Shown: one piece after another, positions 60,217 through 64,000 of the stretch | How positions within the stretch are numbered: the stretch's first letter is position 1 | Layout: every line of letters begins with the position of its first letter | Assembly: GCF_025420585.1 (NCBI RefSeq) | Contig: NZ_JAOEGB010000030.1 | Span: forward strand, 1 to 64,000 | Length of the DNA: 64,000 nt | From: Planotetraspora sp. A-T 1434 | Lineage (GTDB): Bacteria; Actinomycetota; Actinomycetes; Streptosporangiales; Streptosporangiaceae | Reading direction: 5' to 3' | The notes under the pieces: model-generated | Told to the model about the DNA's origin: nothing | Seen by the model: the letters and a program-made list of their open reading frames with translations, nothing else | The model's database searches: none | Made by a program: the position numbers and the translations under genes

Positions 60217-60630
60217 TTACGCGCCCAGGTCGGGGCCGTAGGTGTGCTCCCAGTCGCGGCGCTCGACATTCATGTCGAAGTCGCCGGGGGCCTCGAACGT
60301 CACGTGGGTCATCTCGTGATCTGGGGTGGCGCCATGCCAGTGCCAGGCGCCGGGCGGGTTGCTGATGACGTCGCCTGCCCGCACGACGTGGACGCCGTTC
60401 TCGTCGCCGACCACGCCCACGCCCTCCACGACGACCAGGTGCTGACCACCGTGATGGACATGTGGCACGGTCCTCGCCCCCGCGCCGAAGTGCACCGCCA
60501 GCGAGTCCAAATTCGGCAGCTCGCACGGGAGATGCTGTACCCGCACGTCGTCGGGGTGGTTGAACAGCGACCTCAGTCCCTCCGGGACGGGTTCTCCCTT
60601 GGCGTCCGCGGTCGTACCGAGTGCGTCCAT
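60217..60630 (-). CDS. Cupin-domain protein
   Basis: A 137-residue small beta-barrel protein with a single cupin. HVHHGGQHLVVVEGVGVV carries the metal-binding H-x-H-x(n)-E/Q motif (His pair and Gln), and GDVISNPPGAWHWHGA the second motif with two His. It resembles cupins of the carboxymuconolactone/quercetinase-like type, but no reaction can be assigned. The second ATG (60630) is chosen because TGGAGA lies 5 bases before it. It is first on the minus strand, divergent from the LuxR gene. Confidence 0.86.
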   Translation of the reverse strand: MDALGTTADAKGEPVPEGLRSLFNHPDDVRVQHLPCELPNLDSLAVHFGAGARTVPHVHHGGQHLVVVEGVGVVGDENGVHVVRAGDVISNPPGAWHWHGATPDHEMTHVTFEAPGDFDMNVERRDWEHTYGPDLGA

Positions 60631-60703
60631 GGTCTTCTCCATTCGTTGCCACAGGGCTTGAGTGATGGTGCGAAGCTAACCTGCGGCCGTGCTCACGGGC
60701 TTG

Positions 60704-60715
60704 AGTCACGTGACT
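60704..60715. promoter_or_regulatory. 12-bp perfect palindrome between cupin and LuxR genes
   Basis: AGTCACGTGACT is fully symmetrical and sits 74 bp from the cupin start and 89 bp from the divergent LuxR start. A looser pair ATCAA/TTGAT follows at about 60732-60747. It is a good candidate operator for the divergent promoters. Confidence 0.5.
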
Positions 60716-60803
60716 GAACCGCCACCCGCCATCAAGTCGATTTGATTCGTTTTGCCCCCTGGAACGAAGATGGAGTAGGGGCATTAGCGCTGGTGGGGAA
60801 GCT

Positions 60804-63554
60804 GTGACGCGGGCATTGTTCGGGCGAGAGGCCGAGATGGCGGTGCTGGACTCGCTGCTCGACCGCGCATCGGCTAAGCCCCCGACCGGCGGGGCACTGC
60901 TGGTGCGAGGAGAACCGGGAATCGGCAAGTCCGCTCTGCTGGAGGCGGCTGCCGGCCGCGCCCGCGACCGCGGCATGCACGTGCTGACCTGCGTCGGTGT
61001 CGCCGGAGAGTCGCACCTTCCGTTCGCCGGCCTGCACCAGCTGCTCTGGCCGGTGCGCCGGTACGCCGAGCGGTTGCCGTCCCGCGAAAGGGATGCTCTG
61101 CGCAACGCCCTCGGGCTCACCGATGCGCCCTACCCCGGCATCTTCCTCATCGGACTGGCGACACTGGACCTGCTCGGCGAGTGCGCCCGGCAGGCGCCGG
61201 TGCTGGTGGTAGCCGACGATGTCCAGTATCTGGACTACCCGACCTGCGAGGTGCTGGCCTTCCTGGGCACCCGGCTCGAGGCCGACCCGGTCGTCCAGGT
61301 GGCCGCATGCCGCGACGAGGAGGGCGACCCCGGCCCGATGGGCACGGGATGCCTGCCCGAGCTGAAGCTCGGGCCATTGAACGACACGTCCGCTGCCGCC
61401 CTGCTGGACGCGCACGGCCAGCTGGACCCGCTGGTCCGCCGCCGGGTGCTGGAGGAGGCGGTCGGCAACCCGCTCGCGCTGGTCGAGCTGCCTCAGGCGC
61501 TACAGAGCATCTCCGGCGAGGCCGACCTGCCCACGTGGCTACCGCTGACCGCCAGGCTGGAGAGTGCGTACGCTGCCCGTCTGACTGCTCTGCCCGAGGC
61601 GAGCCGTACGGCACTGCTGGCACTCGCGCTCGACGACGGCGAGCAGCTCGCCGAGGCGCTGGAGGCCGCGAGCCGAGCGGCGGGAGCCCCGATCTCTGCC
61701 GCCGACCTGGAACCGGCGGTGGCGGCCGGGCTCGTCGAGCTCGGCCCGGAGCGGGCGCGGTTCAGGCACCCGCTGATCCGCTCGGCGGTGAGCCAAGCGG
61801 CGGGCGCGGGCCGGCGCCAGCAGATGCACGGGGCGCTGGCCGATGTGCTGGCCGCGGCTCCCGAGCGCCGGGTCTGGCACCGGGCGGCGGCCACGGTGGG
61901 CCCGGACGACGAGGTGGCCGCCGAGCTGGAGCAGGCCGCCGCGCGAGCCCATCGTGACGGCACTGCGTCGGTGGCCGTTGCCGCGCTGTCCAGGGCGGCC
62001 GAGCTGGCGCGCCCGCCCGCGCGCAAGGGAAGCCTTCTGCTCCGCGCCGCCGAACAGGCTCACGAGCTCGGCCGGTCGCAGACCACGATGCGGCTGCTCG
62101 ACGAGGCGGCATCCCTTGATCTGCATCCAGGGGATCGGATCCAGCTGCTGTGGTTCCGGGAGATCATCGCCCCGTCCAGCCGGAGCGGTAAGCCGCCGCT
62201 GGATGCCTTCGCCGAGTTGGCCGACCGGATGTGGCGCGAAGGCGGCACCGATGTGACGCTGGACGCGCTGGTCCGCCTGGCGATGCGCGCTTGGTGGTAC
62301 AACCCGGACCCGGCCGCCTACCGCCGCCTGGCCGACGTGGCCGAGGCCACCGCGGCGGCCGAGGACGATCCGCGGCTGCTGAACATCCTGGCGCTGTCGG
62401 ATCCGTCCGGACGTGGGGCGGTGGTCCTCGACCGCCTGCGCCGGTGCCCGCCCGGTGCGGGCGACCCGGTGCGGGATTACGTCCTCGGCCTGGCCGCGCA
62501 GGCCGTCGGCGACAGCGAGCGGGCGTTCATGTTCCACGAGGCCGCCGGCGCGGGGTTGCGGGCGCACGGCCAGCTCGGAGCACTAGGCGAGAACCTGCTC
62601 GCCCAGGCGTGGACGGCCGTCCATCTGGGTCGGCTGGAGGTCGCGGCTGCCACGGCCGACGAAGGCGGCCGGCTGCTGACCGAGACGCGCGGCCCCTTCT
62701 GGGCGACGGGCACACAGCTCGTCACGGCGATCGTGGCCGGTCGGCGCGGCCAGGCCCCCATCGCGGCCGACCTGGCCGGCCAGGCCGAGCGAGTGATCGC
62801 GAGCGCCGGAGTCCGGCACATGCTCGCCCAGGTGCAGCTCGCCAGGGGCGTCGCCGCCCTCGGTCAGGGGCGTTACGACGAGGCGTACGAGCAGCTGGCG
62901 CGCATCTTTGACCCGCTCGACTTCGTTTACCACGCACGGTTCCGGACGTGGGCCCTGGCCGACTACGCCGTCGCTGCCTGTCTCAGCGGTCATCAGGACG
63001 CCGCGCGGGCCGTGTGTGACGAGCTCAGCCGCGAGGCGGCGACCGGCGGCTCTCCGCTGTTGCGGGCGGGTCTGGCCGTCGCGGCGCCCATGGTGGCCGA
63101 GGACGACGAGGCCGAGGCGTTGTTCGGCAAGGCGCTGAGCGCCGACCTGACGGTATGGCCGCTGCATCGCGCCCGGCTCCTGTTGGCCTACGGGTCCTGG
63201 CTGCGCCGACGCCAGTACGTGGTGGAGTCCCGCACGCCGTTGCGCACCGCTCGTGATCTGTTCGATTCGCTCGGCGAGCTCGTCGGCGGCGAGCGCGCCC
63301 GTCAGGAACTGGACGCCGCGGGTGAGAACAGTGGCCAGCGTGTGCAGGGCGCGCTGGACCGGCTGTCGCCGCAGGAGTGGCAGATCGCGCGGTTGGCCGC
63401 AGACGGGCTGACCAACCGAGAGATCGGCCAGCAGCTTTACCTGTCACACCGCACCATCGGCAATCACCTATACCGAGTCTTCCCCAAGCTCGGCATCACG
63501 TCGCGGGCGGAGCTTGGCGCCGCCCTTACTGGCCGGGCCCTCGTCTCCGATTGA
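60804..63554 (+). CDS. LAL-type LuxR-family regulator with AAA ATPase domain
   Basis: A 916-residue large ATP-binding regulator of the LuxR family. The N-terminal ATPase opens with FGREAEMAVLDSLL, Walker A GEPGIGKSALL and Walker B PVLVVADDVQYLD. The middle is a helical TPR-like region. The C-terminal LuxR helix-turn-helix is LSPQEWQIARLAADGLTNREIGQQLYLSHRTIGNHLYRVFPKLGI in two pieces around the recognition helix. GTG 60804 follows GTGGGGAAG. Such proteins respond to ligands such as maltotriose in MalT. It lies divergent to the cupin/DUF4331/SulP genes and may control them. Confidence 0.92.
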   Translation: MTRALFGREAEMAVLDSLLDRASAKPPTGGALLVRGEPGIGKSALLEAAAGRARDRGMHVLTCVGVAGESHLPFAGLHQLLWPVRRYAERLPSRERDALRNALGLTDAPYPGIFLIGLATLDLLGECARQAPVLVVADDVQYLDYPTCEVLAFLGTRLEADPVVQVAACRDEEGDPGPMGTGCLPELKLGPLNDTSAAALLDAHGQLDPLVRRRVLEEAVGNPLALVELPQALQSISGEADLPTWLPLTARLESAYAARLTALPEASRTALLALALDDGEQLAEALEAASRAAGAPISAADLEPAVAAGLVELGPERARFRHPLIRSAVSQAAGAGRRQQMHGALADVLAAAPERRVWHRAAATVGPDDEVAAELEQAAARAHRDGTASVAVAALSRAAELARPPARKGSLLLRAAEQAHELGRSQTTMRLLDEAASLDLHPGDRIQLLWFREIIAPSSRSGKPPLDAFAELADRMWREGGTDVTLDALVRLAMRAWWYNPDPAAYRRLADVAEATAAAEDDPRLLNILALSDPSGRGAVVLDRLRRCPPGAGDPVRDYVLGLAAQAVGDSERAFMFHEAAGAGLRAHGQLGALGENLLAQAWTAVHLGRLEVAAATADEGGRLLTETRGPFWATGTQLVTAIVAGRRGQAPIAADLAGQAERVIASAGVRHMLAQVQLARGVAALGQGRYDEAYEQLARIFDPLDFVYHARFRTWALADYAVAACLSGHQDAARAVCDELSREAATGGSPLLRAGLAVAAPMVAEDDEAEALFGKALSADLTVWPLHRARLLLAYGSWLRRRQYVVESRTPLRTARDLFDSLGELVGGERARQELDAAGENSGQRVQGALDRLSPQEWQIARLAADGLTNREIGQQLYLSHRTIGNHLYRVFPKLGITSRAELGAALTGRALVSD

Positions 63555-63857
63555 GTCAGGATGAGCAGCGAGCCCGACCGTTGATCACTCAGCTGAGCAC
63601 GGAGGATGGCCATCGTCAGGCGAGCGTGAGGCCGGTCCGGGCGGCGGCGCGGCGCTGACCTGGGCCTTTGCGAGGTGAGCAGGTGACGGAAACGGAACCC
63701 GCGCTGTCAGTCTGGAAATCGCCTGGACCACGGCTCATAGCGGGGTTGACCTGCGGCTGGTTGCCCCTCGTTACCCTCTTCAATGGCGCGCTAACGGCAC
63801 GACGGAGGGCGGCTCTGCGGACATGGACGGGCAAGCGGCAGCCGAGATCCCCAAGGG
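63555..63857. other. Intergenic region without recognisable content
   Basis: About 300 bp after the LuxR gene. ORFs on both strands have no gene-like codon bias or family resemblance. No clear terminator or promoter was identified. Confidence 0.5.
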
Positions 63858-64000
63858 ATGCCTGTCACGGTGGCGTTGTGTCGATCCCGCCCTGCCGCCG
63901 CGGTCGCTGACCTGCGCTGTTGGGGGCTGACGTCGCTGGACGCGGAAGATCATCCCGTGTATGTCCCGCGGCAGGACGCCAATAAGGCCAATGGAGTGAG
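63858..64000 (+). CDS. Possible 5' part of an unrecognised gene, cut by window edge
   Basis: An open frame from ATG 63858 runs to the window end and reads ADLRCWGLTSLDAEDHPVYV near its end. The ATG is immediately preceded by AAGGG, which is too close to serve as a good ribosome site, and codon bias is only moderate. It may be a real truncated gene or chance. Confidence 0.2.
   Translation, partial: MPVTVALCRSRPAAAVADLRCWGLTSLDAEDHPVYVPRQDANKANGV

Overview
The window is high-GC DNA with strongly GC-biased third codon positions, many GTG starts and dense 4-base ATGA/GTGA gene overlaps. It carries AfsR/SARP and LAL-type LuxR regulators, CE1758/CE1759-type flavin genes, a DUF427 protein and a secreted RHS protein with a DNRLRE domain. 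This fits a filamentous actinobacterium, perhaps Streptosporangiales; the family-level placement is an impression only. No rRNA, tRNA, CRISPR array or intact insertion sequence was seen.

Layout. 1-3.6 kb: a minus-strand ROK regulator, aldehyde dehydrogenase, ThuA-like protein and the first codons of a further gene, resembling a sugar/polyol catabolic operon. 4-10.1 kb: a 2036-residue secreted RHS/YD-repeat protein whose C-terminus is a bacterial phospholipase A2. 10.3-18 kb: an AfsR-like regulator, small membrane protein, acyltransferase-3, two GNATs, an FAD monooxygenase, a small ORF and an antisense WD40 gene remnant. 18.1-26.1 kb: a seven-gene overlapping operon with an oligopeptide-type ABC importer (Tat lipoprotein, two permeases, fused double ATPase), an alpha/beta-hydrolase-fold protein without a catalytic triad, an IPNS-family 2OG-Fe(II) oxygenase and a DUF427 protein, closed by a strong hairpin.

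26.3-41.4 kb: the most coherent metabolic block. On the plus strand a DUF1338/HglS-type 2-oxoadipate dioxygenase overlaps a YdiJ-type D-2-hydroxyglutarate dehydrogenase, followed by a LysR-like regulator. Convergent to it is a minus-strand gene set: polar amino acid ABC importer, two GGCT-fold proteins flanking a DAO-family amine oxidase, a flavin monooxygenase, a Glu/Leu/Phe/Val-type dehydrogenase and an ALDH7 (aminoadipate semialdehyde dehydrogenase). Together these read as uptake and degradation of lysine, pipecolate or a lysine conjugate through aminoadipate, 2-oxoadipate and D-2-hydroxyglutarate to 2-oxoglutarate.

42-47.5 kb: a secreted ricin-B/GH18 chitinase, an aldehyde dehydrogenase, a small gluconate-dehydrogenase-subunit-3-like protein, a GMC oxidoreductase and a truncated luciferase-family gene. 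47.6-52 kb: a CGNR regulator, GNAT and ABC-F ATPase on the minus strand, and a divergent Tat-exported epoxide-hydrolase-like protein with atypical codon use. 52.1-57.3 kb: NmrA protein, CE1758-type flavin monooxygenase, CE1759-type FMN reductase, a short AfsR-like regulator and a membrane protein. 57.4-64 kb: a minus-strand cupin, DUF4331 and SulP transporter set, divergent from a large LuxR regulator, then 0.4 kb with little recognisable content.
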